The translations under genes were made by a program, and so were the position numbers. This document shows positions 11,916-19,937 of a DNA stretch of 29,432 bases, piece after piece (position 1 is the first letter of the stretch; every line of letters begins with the position of its first letter). The stretch comes from a virus: the IMG/VR virus record IMGVR_UViG_3300002460_000129, positions 1 to 29,432 of that record; one strand, given 5' to 3'. The notes under the pieces were generated by a model, which was not told the origin of the DNA, did no database searches, and saw only the letters and a list, made by a program, of their open reading frames with translations.

Positions 11916-12140
11916 ATGAAAAGAGATTTCAATTTAGAAGAAACATTAGAAACGTACTCTAAACTACCTATTCCCGGCCTTTCAGTAATGACAACTGGTC
12001 AATACCAAAGCAAAGTTTTCTATCACTTGAATGAATGGTATGGCTGGAGATTTTATCTGAAAGCAATAAGAAAACGCGATTGGAAAAGTTTACTCGGACA
12101 TATTAAAACTGAGTATTTCACACCCACTAAAAGCGTATGA
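11916..12140 (+). CDS. Hypothetical protein, 74 residues
   Basis: MKRDFNLEETLETYSKLPIP followed by QYQSKVFYHLNEWYGWRFYL and a basic helix (KAIRKRDWKSLLGHIK). It is aromatic-rich in the middle. An AAAGGAGAT sequence stands just before the ATG and helps choose it. The stop overlaps the next gene by four nt. Confidence 0.6.
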   Translation: MKRDFNLEETLETYSKLPIPGLSVMTTGQYQSKVFYHLNEWYGWRFYLKAIRKRDWKSLLGHIKTEYFTPTKSV

Positions 12141-12469
12141 AGCAAGCCGACCTCTGTATTCTTTCATTAGCCGAACACCGCGAGTGGCGCAGGGCGTATG
12201 AACTAGAACGGAAGATGGTCGGGAATGAGATGATTGGCTCGGAAAGCGATACGCGACTTTATGAGGTATTTGACAAGAATGTCCCCGACAAAGGAGAAGC
12301 GACAAGAGAAATAGACGGCGCGGTATACACCCTTGAAACAAAGAAAATCGGCGGTGCGCGATGGTGGCGTGCATTTCTCTTCAAGGAAAAACCCGCAAAG
12401 AAAATAGATTTTGTCCGGCATCCTCTTACCGGACAACTCATAACAACAGAACAATTCGCTCTTTTATGA
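12137..12469 (+). CDS. Hypothetical protein, 110 residues
   Basis: A charged N-terminal helix (EHREWRRAYELERKMVG), then a beta-rich part with the motif GGARWWRAFLFKEK and a C-terminal HPLTGQLITTEQF. The two tryptophans suggest a small globular domain. ATGA overlaps couple it on both sides, placing it with the NinG-like gene in a replication or recombination accessory operon. No family I can name. Confidence 0.6.
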   Translation: MKQADLCILSLAEHREWRRAYELERKMVGNEMIGSESDTRLYEVFDKNVPDKGEATREIDGAVYTLETKKIGGARWWRAFLFKEKPAKKIDFVRHPLTGQLITTEQFALL

Positions 12470-12915
12470 TTAAACGAACGGGTATCAAGCGCAGGAAGCC
12501 CACCAGAAGCCCCAAATTGGCTCGTAAACCACTTTCCATATCAAAATTGATAAAGGAGTGCGACCGCTTGTTTAGTATCAAGGTGCGGGCAAATAAGGGC
12601 AAAGTGAAATTAGAGGATATGGAGGGTAACGAAGTAAACCAGTGCTACACATGTCTCGGCATCTTTCTTATCAAGCGACTACACGCTGGACACTATCTCT
12701 CCCGGTGGTATAAATCAGCGAGGTGGGATTTTGACAATGCCAGACCCCAGTGTTTCGCCTGTAACATTATGAGAAAAGGGGATTCTATAAAGTTCCGCCA
12801 ACATTTAGTACAAGAAATCGGCGAGAAACGAGTAAAGGCCGTGGAAGCAAAAAGAAACGAACACACAAAACTCACCAGAGAATACCTTACCGATTTAATA
12901 GAAAAACTGAAATGA
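12466..12915 (+). CDS. ninG: NinG-like (Rap) recombination protein
   Basis: 149 residues from the ATG at 12466; an in-frame extension to 12361 overlaps the previous gene and is rejected. After a basic N-terminus (KRRKPTRSPKLARKP) come CYTCLG (C60, C63), HAGHYLSRWYKSARWDFDN with H73, H76 and N91, and PQCFACN (C96, C99). This is the zinc-bound HNH-like core of lambda NinG, an enhancer of recombination between short homologies. It fits with the RecA-like and nuclease genes of the window. ATGA overlaps join it to both neighbours. Confidence 0.8.
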   Translation: MIKRTGIKRRKPTRSPKLARKPLSISKLIKECDRLFSIKVRANKGKVKLEDMEGNEVNQCYTCLGIFLIKRLHAGHYLSRWYKSARWDFDNARPQCFACNIMRKGDSIKFRQHLVQEIGEKRVKAVEAKRNEHTKLTREYLTDLIEKLK

Positions 12916-13040
12916 AAATAGAAACAATGAAATGGATTTGCTCCACCTGCAAAAAAGAACAGAAAGGAGGAAACAGATACTCCAACCAAAAAGGAGGACA
13001 CGACTGCTGGAAATGTACATCCTATCTAAAAGGGGAATAA
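12912..13040 (+). CDS. Small zinc-ribbon peptide, 42 residues
   Basis: C10-x2-C13 (CSTCKK) and C32-x2-C35 (CWKC) with a Gly/Asn/Gln-rich loop form a clean zinc ribbon. The ATG overlaps the NinG-like stop (ATGA), so the two are translated together. A DNA- or RNA-binding partner role is possible. Confidence 0.55.
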   Translation: MKIETMKWICSTCKKEQKGGNRYSNQKGGHDCWKCTSYLKGE

Positions 13041-13047
13041 AAAATTA

Positions 13048-13076
13048 TTGACAAATAACTTATAATCGGATAATAT
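13048..13076 (+). promoter_or_regulatory. Promoter directly in front of the chaperonin gene
   Basis: Perfect -35 TTGACA (13048-13053), 17-nt spacer, -10 TAATAT (13071-13076), and the ATG at 13085 only eight nt later. There is no ribosome binding site, so the transcript would be leaderless or nearly so. A perfect TATAAT at 13061-13066 is also present but wrongly spaced for this -35. Confidence 0.6.
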
Positions 13077-13084
13077 AAAACTAT

Positions 13085-14818
13085 ATGTCTAAATCAACAT
13101 TGGTATGCAGTTCGGATAAGAAAGTTCTTGAGTATTTGAAACATGGCGTAGATGCTATAGCGATTCCGGTCAGTAGGACACTTGGGCCAGAAGCGAAAAC
13201 AACTTTGATGTATCGGACATACAATCGCGGGCCGAGGAATGTCGATGATGGATTTTATACTGCCGAGGTTATACAGCCCAAAAATCCATTCGTGAAGTTA
13301 GTTGCAGAGTTTTTCAAAGAAGCCACAATGCGTACCAATCGCAAGGTTGGAGACGGCACAAGCGCAACCACTGTTTTGGCGCGGTCTCTTTTCAACGACA
13401 TATATGCAAAACTCCAAGCGAAATCTAGTGGATATTCTTCGGGAAAAACCGAATCCAAAGGCGTCATGCAACTCAAAAAAGATATTTTAGAGGAAGCAAA
13501 GAAAATCAAAGAGGAAATAACGAAAGTGGCGAAGCCAATAAAAACGCTCGCAGAACTTGAAAAGATTTCGGCGGTTTCACTCGGAGAAGATAATGACACC
13601 TCAAAACTCATTGCAAAAATGGCGTATGAAGTGGGGGTGGACGGATTCCTAGATGTCGTAGAGGGATATAAGGGCGAGATAGAAACGGAAATCGTCAAAG
13701 GACACAGATTTCACGCCAAAATCTGCGGAAAGGCATTCGTCAATAAGCCGGAGCGATACGAAATGGTCATAGAGGATTGCCCTGTATTTATTACGAATCA
13801 CAAAATGGACAATGATATGCTTGCTCGTTTCGTAATCAGCAAGTTTGAATCAACGAAGGCAATCCTTCTCGCCCCCGACTTCTCGGAGAATGTATTGGTA
13901 AATATGGTGCTTGCACGGCAAAACGGCACATTCCTTTGGCCTGTAAAAGTTCCAGGGCTTCGCACAGAGCAATTAGAAGACCTTGCTATCTTCTGCGGGG
14001 CAACACTCATAGACAAAAACAAGGGAATGAAATTGGAACAAGTTACGAAAGGAGTAATGGGATTTCTAGAGAAACTCATCGTCAAAGACACAGAAACGAA
14101 AGAAGATGCGGTGGCTCTCGGAGGCAGAGGAGAACAAGTAGAGCAGTACACGGAAACCGAGCGTGTAGAGGGAAAGAAACAAACAAAACTGGTAGAAAAA
14201 TCCGCCATTCAAAAGCGTATAGAAATCCTCAAAGGACAACTAGAGGAAACAAAAGAGCCACAATTCCAAATGTTAATGAAACGAAGAGTCGCCTCAATGG
14301 CTTCGGCGGGCGGGGTTATCCGTGTCGGAAGTCCAACTGATGCCGAGTCGCTCCCGCTCAAACTCAAGATAGAGGACACAGTATTTGCTTGTAGAGCCGC
14401 GCTCAAATCGGGCTATGTAAAAGGTGGGGGACTTTGCTTAAAAGAAATCGCAGACAAACTTCCCGAAGGTCATATCTTAAAAGAATCCCTCCTCGCTCCC
14501 TACAAGCAAATCCAAGAAAACGCAGGAGGAACACTTGACATAGGAAAAGACATCATTGACCCAGCAGATGCGGTATACTATACGGTAGAGCACGCGACTT
14601 CAGTGGTGGCCTCGCTTATCACGGTAGGAAATCTCATTGCAGAAGAACCGGAGAATGAAGTCGGTGAAGGTGAGAAGGCGATAGCAAAAGCAATAGAGAG
14701 TTTTGTTCTGATGACAAAAAAAGAGAAAGGAATACTTACAGAGAATGAAAAGTTGGCGATGGACGATGCAAACGGCGGACTTACGCAGGACGAGATTATG
14801 AGTTTGGACGTTGGTTGA
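13085..14818 (+). CDS. groEL: Phage-encoded GroEL-like chaperonin (Cpn60)
   Basis: 577 residues. Group I chaperonin ATPase features are kept: RTLGPE (31-36), D55 in DDGFYTAE (equivalent to GroEL D52), VGDGTSATT with D90 (GroEL D87), D431 in IEDTVFACRAALKSG (GroEL D398), the GGG loop soon after, and D492 in IIDPAD (GroEL D495). The apical part has NKPE and VPGLRTEQLEDLA as in GroEL. It is about 30 residues longer than GroEL, with an insertion near residues 325-370 and an acidic tail in place of the GGM repeat. It probably folds capsid proteins in the host cytoplasm. No GroES is seen; it may use host GroES or none. Confidence 0.9.
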   Translation: MSKSTLVCSSDKKVLEYLKHGVDAIAIPVSRTLGPEAKTTLMYRTYNRGPRNVDDGFYTAEVIQPKNPFVKLVAEFFKEATMRTNRKVGDGTSATTVLARSLFNDIYAKLQAKSSGYSSGKTESKGVMQLKKDILEEAKKIKEEITKVAKPIKTLAELEKISAVSLGEDNDTSKLIAKMAYEVGVDGFLDVVEGYKGEIETEIVKGHRFHAKICGKAFVNKPERYEMVIEDCPVFITNHKMDNDMLARFVISKFESTKAILLAPDFSENVLVNMVLARQNGTFLWPVKVPGLRTEQLEDLAIFCGATLIDKNKGMKLEQVTKGVMGFLEKLIVKDTETKEDAVALGGRGEQVEQYTETERVEGKKQTKLVEKSAIQKRIEILKGQLEETKEPQFQMLMKRRVASMASAGGVIRVGSPTDAESLPLKLKIEDTVFACRAALKSGYVKGGGLCLKEIADKLPEGHILKESLLAPYKQIQENAGGTLDIGKDIIDPADAVYYTVEHATSVVASLITVGNLIAEEPENEVGEGEKAIAKAIESFVLMTKKEKGILTENEKLAMDDANGGLTQDEIMSLDVG

Positions 14819-14838
14819 TTAAAAGATACAAATAATTT

Positions 14839-14901
14839 ATGGCGATACCACGAGCTGCATACGAAAGGAGTAGAAAAAGTGAAGTCAATGGTTCACTATA
14901 G
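14839..14901 (+). CDS. Possible 20-residue basic peptide
   Basis: MAIPRAAYERSRKSEVNGSL starts 20 nt after the chaperonin gene, with no clear ribosome site. It overlaps the next short frame (14888) by 14 nt. Either may be a leader that passes ribosomes to the 14992 gene. Low confidence. Confidence 0.2.
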   Translation: MAIPRAAYERSRKSEVNGSL

Positions 14902-14989
14902 AATGGAAGCGCAAAAGAACTTCCAAAACAGAAAGAATAACGACAATTACAACTGTAATTCAAGTTATTGGACAAAAAATAAGAACTAA
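14888..14989 (+). CDS. Possible 33-residue Asn-rich peptide
   Basis: MVHYRMEAQKNFQNRKNNDN ends in a Ser/Tyr/Trp segment and stops two nt before the 14992 start. An AATTACA-AC-TGTAATT inverted repeat lies inside it (14946-14961) and could be a protein-binding site instead. Real translation is uncertain. Confidence 0.25.
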   Translation: MVHYRMEAQKNFQNRKNNDNYNCNSSYWTKNKN

Positions 14990-14991
14990 CT

Positions 14992-15642
14992 ATGCTTACC
15001 CTGCTTCAGGCAACAGCTATACTCTCAATCCTAATTGCATTTGGCGTAGATAATTCAACTGTTGACAACATACGAGCAATTCTTATTCCCTCACAAACAT
15101 TAGGAGTAACTCAACCAATTATTATGCCCAAAACCCCACAGAAAGTAATTATCACGCCAACAACGCAAGCAGAATCTCTACCTGCACAATCAGCAGAGAT
15201 AGCATCAACAACTATTCTTGTCGTTCCGCCGGTAGTAGAAGCCGTAACAAAAATAGAATCGCAAGGGGCCTCGCACTACAAGTTCTACAATCGGACGGGA
15301 GGTTCTATTCAGTATAAAACTGCCACAATAAAAGTGTACAGGATACAGATAAAAGAACCCCTACCGAAAGATGTGTCTATAGAGTTGTATTACGGAGAGA
15401 ATCTTGTATCAAAAGCTGGATACTGGAGCCAGGAAGGACACTTAGTAGAAGGAGAAGTACCATTCACACTCAACGCAACAATGGGAACAACAGAAGCGAA
15501 TGCACTCGTAATTGAATTACCGATAAATCTGACAGTGAATAAAAACACGGAACATACATTCCGCACAGAAATCCACGCAGACAATCAAAACATAAACAGC
15601 GGAAACTCCTACCAAGCAAACCTCATCTCATTGAATGAGTAG
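14992..15642 (+). CDS. Membrane-anchored protein with Pro/Thr-rich stalk and beta domain
   Basis: 216 residues. Residues 2-18 (LTLLQATAILSILIAFG) form a signal anchor; residues 30-85 are Pro/Thr/Ser/Ala-rich (PKTPQKVIITPTTQ, TTILVVPPVVE); residues 95-216 are a beta-sandwich-like domain with RTGGSIQYKTATIKVYRIQ and a long Thr/Asn-rich C-terminus. The composition fits exposed proteins of Parcubacteria and their phages. It lies between chaperonin and terminase genes. It may be an envelope or virion-associated protein. No enzymatic motif. Confidence 0.6.
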   Translation: MLTLLQATAILSILIAFGVDNSTVDNIRAILIPSQTLGVTQPIIMPKTPQKVIITPTTQAESLPAQSAEIASTTILVVPPVVEAVTKIESQGASHYKFYNRTGGSIQYKTATIKVYRIQIKEPLPKDVSIELYYGENLVSKAGYWSQEGHLVEGEVPFTLNATMGTTEANALVIELPINLTVNKNTEHTFRTEIHADNQNINSGNSYQANLISLNE

Positions 15643-15643
15643 T

Positions 15644-15772
15644 ATGAATCACAAACAGAAACGACATCTCGCAATAAAACTCCTATCCCGACAAGAGAGG
15701 AAAGAACACACACCTATCTTTTCAGGGTTTAATTGGGCAATGAGAAATGCGGCGCGGACTGCGCGGGTATGA
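15644..15772 (+). CDS. Small basic protein, 42 residues
   Basis: MNHKQKRHLAIKLLSRQERK then FSGFNWAMRNAARTARV. It starts one nt after the preceding stop and ends one nt before the TerS ATG (15774), so it is wedged into the operon. It is likely a real tiny gene of unknown function. Confidence 0.5.
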   Translation: MNHKQKRHLAIKLLSRQERKEHTPIFSGFNWAMRNAARTARV

Positions 15773-15773
15773 T

Positions 15774-16154
15774 ATGGCTACAGCACTTCAGAGTGATTTA
15801 GCGGAGGCAATAGTAAAGAATCAATCGCTCCCAAGAGACAAGAGAAAGAATAAACGAGATGTGTTGGTTTCGGTTGGTTATAGCACAAAAGTTGCAAAAC
15901 ACAAACCGAAGGAAATAATGGAATCAAAAGGAGTGAGGCAAGCTCTTTCAGATTTTGGGCTTACAGAGGAATTGATAACGACAGCGTTGGTTTACGACAT
16001 TGAAAAGAAACCGAAACGTAGGGTAAAAGAACTGTCATTGGGCGCAGAGATATTGGGAATGAAGAAGCAGGGAAACGAAGGAAATAAGACATTGATACTT
16101 GTAGTATCTGGCGAAACAGCACAACGATATGAAGTTAACCCTAGCACAAGCTGA
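15774..16154 (+). CDS. terS: Terminase small subunit
   Basis: 126 residues from the ATG at 15774; an upstream in-frame ATG at 15747 lies within the previous gene. The sequence SVGYSTKVAKHKPKEIMESKGVRQALSDFGLTEELI matches the helix-turn-helix region of phage small terminases, which recognise the packaging site and load the large subunit. The 16129 terL start overlaps its end by 26 nt. Position immediately before terL makes the identity likely despite low sequence specificity. Confidence 0.75.
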   Translation: MATALQSDLAEAIVKNQSLPRDKRKNKRDVLVSVGYSTKVAKHKPKEIMESKGVRQALSDFGLTEELITTALVYDIEKKPKRRVKELSLGAEILGMKKQGNEGNKTLILVVSGETAQRYEVNPSTS

Positions 16155-17358
16155 AATTGCATTAGATAGACATAGATTCCGCGTCATAAATTGCGGAAGG
16201 CGTTTTGGCAAAACAACACTCGCTATTGACCAGATGAAAGGGAGAGCGGCCATTGCTAATTCACGAATTGCATATATCGCTCCGACCTATCAGCAAGCGC
16301 GAGATATCGCGTGGAGTCAATTAAAGAAAGATTGCACCGAGGCGGCAAGCAACATAAACGAATCACGACTTGAAATAACTTTAGTCAATGGTTCACAGAT
16401 AATCCTAAGAGGATGGGAAAGTATTGAAACACTCCGAGGACAGCAATTTGATTTGATAGTGATAGACGAAATCGCAATGATGAGGAACTTCTGGGTGAAC
16501 TGGCAAGAGGTTATCCGGCCGACACTCACGGATACGAAAGGCGAGGGAATGTTCATCTCAACGCCAAAAGGATTCAATCACTTCTACGACCTGTTCGGAA
16601 TGGAAGCAAAAGACACCGATTACAAGTCATTTCACTTCACCAGTTATGACAACCCGTTTCTTCCAAAAGAAGAGATAGACAAGGCAAAAAAAGAAATAAC
16701 CGAGGACAGATTCGCCCAAGAATATTTGGCTGACTTCCGCAAAACCGAAGGACTTGTCTATAAAGAGTTTGACCGCGAACGTCATGTTTATTCTGATGAT
16801 GATGTGGAAGCAGACCCTATAAACAGAATTAAACTATTCGGCGGTGTGGACTTCGGCTTTACCAATCCTTGTGCGGTGCTTTCAATAGAGAAAGACAGCG
16901 ATGCGCGATATTTCATTACAAGCGAATGGTATAAAACCCAACAAACAGACGCTCAAATTGCTGATTATGTCGCCGCGCTCAAATGGAATGAATGTTATCC
17001 CGACCCCGAAAGCGCAAGTGGAATAGAGGAATTAAAACGCCGAGGAATAAATGTGCGCGAAGTGATAAAGAATAAGGACAGTATACGAAATGGAATAAAT
17101 GTGGTGAGGGAACTATTCAAGTCGAATCGCCTTTATATTCATGAGTCCTGCCAGAATCTTATTTGGGAATTGGAAACATATTCGTATCCCGATAGGAGAT
17201 CAATGCACAATGAGGATGAAAATCCGATAAAGGAGAATGACCATTTGTGCGATGCCGCCAGATATGCCCTTTCAATGGAACAAACGATAGTATCTTCGGG
17301 GAGTGTAGTTATCCACAAGCCTCCTATTGCAGGATACGCGCGTATGAGGGGACGATAG
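16129..17358 (+). CDS. terL: Terminase large subunit
   Basis: 409 residues. Walker A GRRFGKT (23-29), Walker B LIVIDE (109-114), the Q-motif-like YQQAR region, and LRGQQFDL before Walker B define the packaging ATPase. The nuclease domain has D241 in GGVDFGF and D371/D375 in DHLCDAARYAL. It cuts concatemeric DNA and pumps it into the prohead through the portal. All key residues are present, so it should be active. A 17364 promoter follows for the portal segment. Confidence 0.95.
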   Translation: MKLTLAQAEIALDRHRFRVINCGRRFGKTTLAIDQMKGRAAIANSRIAYIAPTYQQARDIAWSQLKKDCTEAASNINESRLEITLVNGSQIILRGWESIETLRGQQFDLIVIDEIAMMRNFWVNWQEVIRPTLTDTKGEGMFISTPKGFNHFYDLFGMEAKDTDYKSFHFTSYDNPFLPKEEIDKAKKEITEDRFAQEYLADFRKTEGLVYKEFDRERHVYSDDDVEADPINRIKLFGGVDFGFTNPCAVLSIEKDSDARYFITSEWYKTQQTDAQIADYVAALKWNECYPDPESASGIEELKRRGINVREVIKNKDSIRNGINVVRELFKSNRLYIHESCQNLIWELETYSYPDRRSMHNEDENPIKENDHLCDAARYALSMEQTIVSSGSVVIHKPPIAGYARMRGR

Positions 17359-17360
17359 TG

Positions 17361-17369
17361 TGGTATAAT
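17361..17369 (+). promoter_or_regulatory. Extended -10 promoter before the portal segment
   Basis: TGG-TATAAT is a perfect extended -10. The predicted start point falls on the ATG at 17377, seven nt after the -10 box, giving another leaderless message. There is no -35 of note. It would boost portal expression independently of terL. Confidence 0.55.
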
Positions 17370-17376
17370 CTTGACA

Positions 17377-17559
17377 ATGAAAAAGAAAAAGAAATCTGAC
17401 ATTCAAGCACGACTCACTGTTTATGGAATTGGAGAGATGAGTACCAAGCAATATAACTTCTTCAAGAAATGGATTATGATGGTAGCAAAAGAACTCACGA
17501 CTGAAAATAGAAAAGTGTTCAATCAAAAGGTCTTTAGACATACGCTATACAAACCATGA
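17377..17559 (+). CDS. Small basic protein preceding the portal gene
   Basis: 60 residues from ATG 17377; the frame could begin at TTG 17371, but that codon lies inside the promoter spacing. MKKKKKSDIQARLTVYGIGE has a lysine run, then a helix (QYNFFKKWIMMVAKELTTE). The stop overlaps the portal ATG, so it is coupled to portal translation. Unknown function. Confidence 0.5.
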   Translation: MKKKKKSDIQARLTVYGIGEMSTKQYNFFKKWIMMVAKELTTENRKVFNQKVFRHTLYKP

Positions 17560-19499
17560 TTGAAGACATCATAAAAGACAGTTCTCCAACCTCCTCATAT
17601 ATTCCAAGTAGAGACATTATTGAGTTTAGTTCAATGGTAAAAAAAGATTACGCTACCGGACATCAGATACTCAATAAAAACTGGAACGAGCTGAATGAAA
17701 GTTCAGTACTGGACGATATGAATCGTGGGCGCAGGATGTTCAATGCGTTTGTCGATGAATCGTTTGAAGACCCGAACGATGCGTGGAAATGGCGAGGAAC
17801 GCGCTCAATGGCTCGTAACAAAGGAATCGCTATGCACGCGAATCTTACAGCCGGTTATATGCTTCCCTCTTTCCAAGCGCAGAATGATGATGATGAAATA
17901 GACCGAGGCGTATCCGAGTTTATGACCGACCTCGTGGAATGGATGGCGCAAGATGAGAACTCTAACTATAAAGAAAACTTCCTTTCGCTTGTGTTCGCAA
18001 TGGAAACTGACCCTGTTGTATATCTCGGCGCGGAATATCAGAAAGTAATGCAAGAGATAAAGATTAAGGGGGAATCGGGGAAATACACGAAGAAAGAAAT
18101 ACTGGATGAAGTGTTGTCTGGCTTCAAAGCACCTATTTATACTGCAGACCAAGTGCTTATCAGCAACGCATTTGAAAGGAATATCCAAAAGCATCGTTTC
18201 AATATCACGCGGAAATGGATTGAGTATCAGGAAGCCGAAGCGAAATATGGGAAGCACGAGAACTGGAATTATGTCGGTGCCGGACGACAAACAGTCTATA
18301 ACGAAGACGATGGACTATTTTATGAAATCAAAGACGAGGAGCATCCATCTCTCGTGGAGGAAGTAACCTACAAGAACCGTAGAGAAGATTGTGAGGTGTG
18401 TTTCCTAGGAGGTGTGTATATGGGTAATACGAACGTAGACAACAATCCTATTAAGCATAGAGACAACTTCGGTGCGCCGCGCTATAACCTCCAGCAATTC
18501 GGTTTCTATCCTATCGGCTCGCACTTCTTTTTCTACAAGTCAATGATGAACGCGATGCGCTGGGATAACGCACTCTATGACGCTTCAACAGAAATTATTG
18601 CTAACAGGGCTATCCTTGACGCAGAGATGCCTATCGCCGTGTCAGGTTCAGACAAGATAGACGGAGATATCATTTATCCGAACGCTGTGGTGGCGTTCGC
18701 GGATAAGGAGACAAAGGTTTCTCCATTGATGCCGCCGTCAAATCTCAATCCTCTTATCGCTTCGCTCAATATGACCGAACAGAGTATGTCCGAGGCATCG
18801 GTATCGGAAACAATCGCGGGGCAACTTCCCCCCGCCTCACAGAAAGCATTTACTGTCGCACAAGCACAAGCAAACTCAAAGAAAATTATCGGTGGGGTTG
18901 CAAAGGGACTTGCTTCTTCAATAGCACGATATGGACTTCTTATGGGGGATATAGCAATCAATAATCTCTCAATTCCGCAGGTGGACGACATCGTAGGCGA
19001 GCATACGAAATTGAAATACAAGAAGTTTATGCTCCAAAATAAAGAAGTCGGCGGACAACGAATGTCCAAACAATTGATGTTCAGCGAAGACCTTATCGGC
19101 AAGGAAATGACCGAGGACGAGATGCGAATGGCGAATCTTAATCTCTATGAAGAATCCGAGAAGAACAAAATGGCGATACTGAAAGCGAATCCCGAAATCT
19201 TCGCCAAGATGAAGTATTATGCAAGAGCCGACTACAAAGAAGTATTCCAGCAAAGTGATGAAACAATGCAGGCACTCTTGATGGCTCTTGAAGCGCAGTT
19301 CAGAATGAATCCGTATGTTGACCAAGAAGCACTGGTGCGCGAGACGTTCCACTCATTCTTCCACAGCAAGGCGGACAAGTTTATTCAAAAGCCACAAATG
19401 CAGGGAATACCGAGTCCGATGGGCAGTGATGGTTTTGGAGCGCAGGTAAAGCAGAAGACATTGTCCCCTGCTATCGGTGCGGCCAGTGCAACTGGTTAG
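17556..19499 (+). CDS. Portal protein
   Basis: 647 residues, between terL and scaffold/capsid genes, with a size and composition of a podovirus-like portal: an acidic N-terminus, the segment WKWRGTRSMARNKGIAMHAN, a long helical middle, and a C-terminal region with FMLQNKEVGGQRM and ALLMALEAQFRMNP. Portals form a dodecameric ring at one vertex, through which TerL pumps DNA. No precise family signature can be quoted, so the call rests on synteny and length. The start is ATGA-coupled to the previous gene. Confidence 0.75.
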   Translation: MIEDIIKDSSPTSSYIPSRDIIEFSSMVKKDYATGHQILNKNWNELNESSVLDDMNRGRRMFNAFVDESFEDPNDAWKWRGTRSMARNKGIAMHANLTAGYMLPSFQAQNDDDEIDRGVSEFMTDLVEWMAQDENSNYKENFLSLVFAMETDPVVYLGAEYQKVMQEIKIKGESGKYTKKEILDEVLSGFKAPIYTADQVLISNAFERNIQKHRFNITRKWIEYQEAEAKYGKHENWNYVGAGRQTVYNEDDGLFYEIKDEEHPSLVEEVTYKNRREDCEVCFLGGVYMGNTNVDNNPIKHRDNFGAPRYNLQQFGFYPIGSHFFFYKSMMNAMRWDNALYDASTEIIANRAILDAEMPIAVSGSDKIDGDIIYPNAVVAFADKETKVSPLMPPSNLNPLIASLNMTEQSMSEASVSETIAGQLPPASQKAFTVAQAQANSKKIIGGVAKGLASSIARYGLLMGDIAINNLSIPQVDDIVGEHTKLKYKKFMLQNKEVGGQRMSKQLMFSEDLIGKEMTEDEMRMANLNLYEESEKNKMAILKANPEIFAKMKYYARADYKEVFQQSDETMQALLMALEAQFRMNPYVDQEALVRETFHSFFHSKADKFIQKPQMQGIPSPMGSDGFGAQVKQKTLSPAIGAASATG

Positions 19500-19529
19500 T
19501 GCTATGATTACACAATAATAAAATAATTT

Positions 19530-19934
19530 ATGGAAACAGATTTTGCAGAAATAGACGGGTTTGTTCTTCAGAACAGCGAAAAGATAGAACGCGTTATCAA
19601 CGGCGAATTAGGGCGCGAGGGTTCGCTTGTCGGGGGAATGGGAGAGAAAGAAGCGCGAGAAAATCCCTCACTCGTTCTCGCACGATACGACAAAATCGCA
19701 GGATACATCACCAAGGACGGCGTGAAGATAAAGACAGGTTCATTCTGGGATTTCAAAAAGAAGTGTCCTAGAGAGAAGCCAGAAGTGGTGTATATCTTCA
19801 ACATTGGCGGGGAGAAGATAGAGGTGGATAATCCGGCGAACCTCGCATCGGCTGTCTCGACAATACAGAAAGTCGTTGCAGAGAAAGAAGAGAAGGTAAA
19901 AGAAAAGAAATCGAAAAGCAAGTTTAAGAAGTAA
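19530..19934 (+). CDS. Hypothetical virion-locus protein, 134 residues
   Basis: Begins METDFAEIDGFVLQNSEKIE and ends in a lysine/glutamate-rich tail (EKEEKVKEKKSKSKFKK). A beta-rich centre (VVYIFNIGGEKIEVDNP) suggests a small globular domain. It lies between portal and scaffold, where a head-completion or packaging accessory could be encoded. A TATGAT box at 19503-19508 precedes it. Function unknown. Confidence 0.55.
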   Translation: METDFAEIDGFVLQNSEKIERVINGELGREGSLVGGMGEKEARENPSLVLARYDKIAGYITKDGVKIKTGSFWDFKKKCPREKPEVVYIFNIGGEKIEVDNPANLASAVSTIQKVVAEKEEKVKEKKSKSKFKK

Positions 19935-19937
19935 ACT

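Noticed and set aside
13255-13698. Long antisense frame within the chaperonin gene.
   Set aside because: Ser/Phe-rich mirror of a Lys/Glu-rich gene, a typical shadow frame.
17309-17317. Perfect DnaA box TTATCCACA.
   Set aside because: It lies inside terL, alone and without AT-rich or repeated context.
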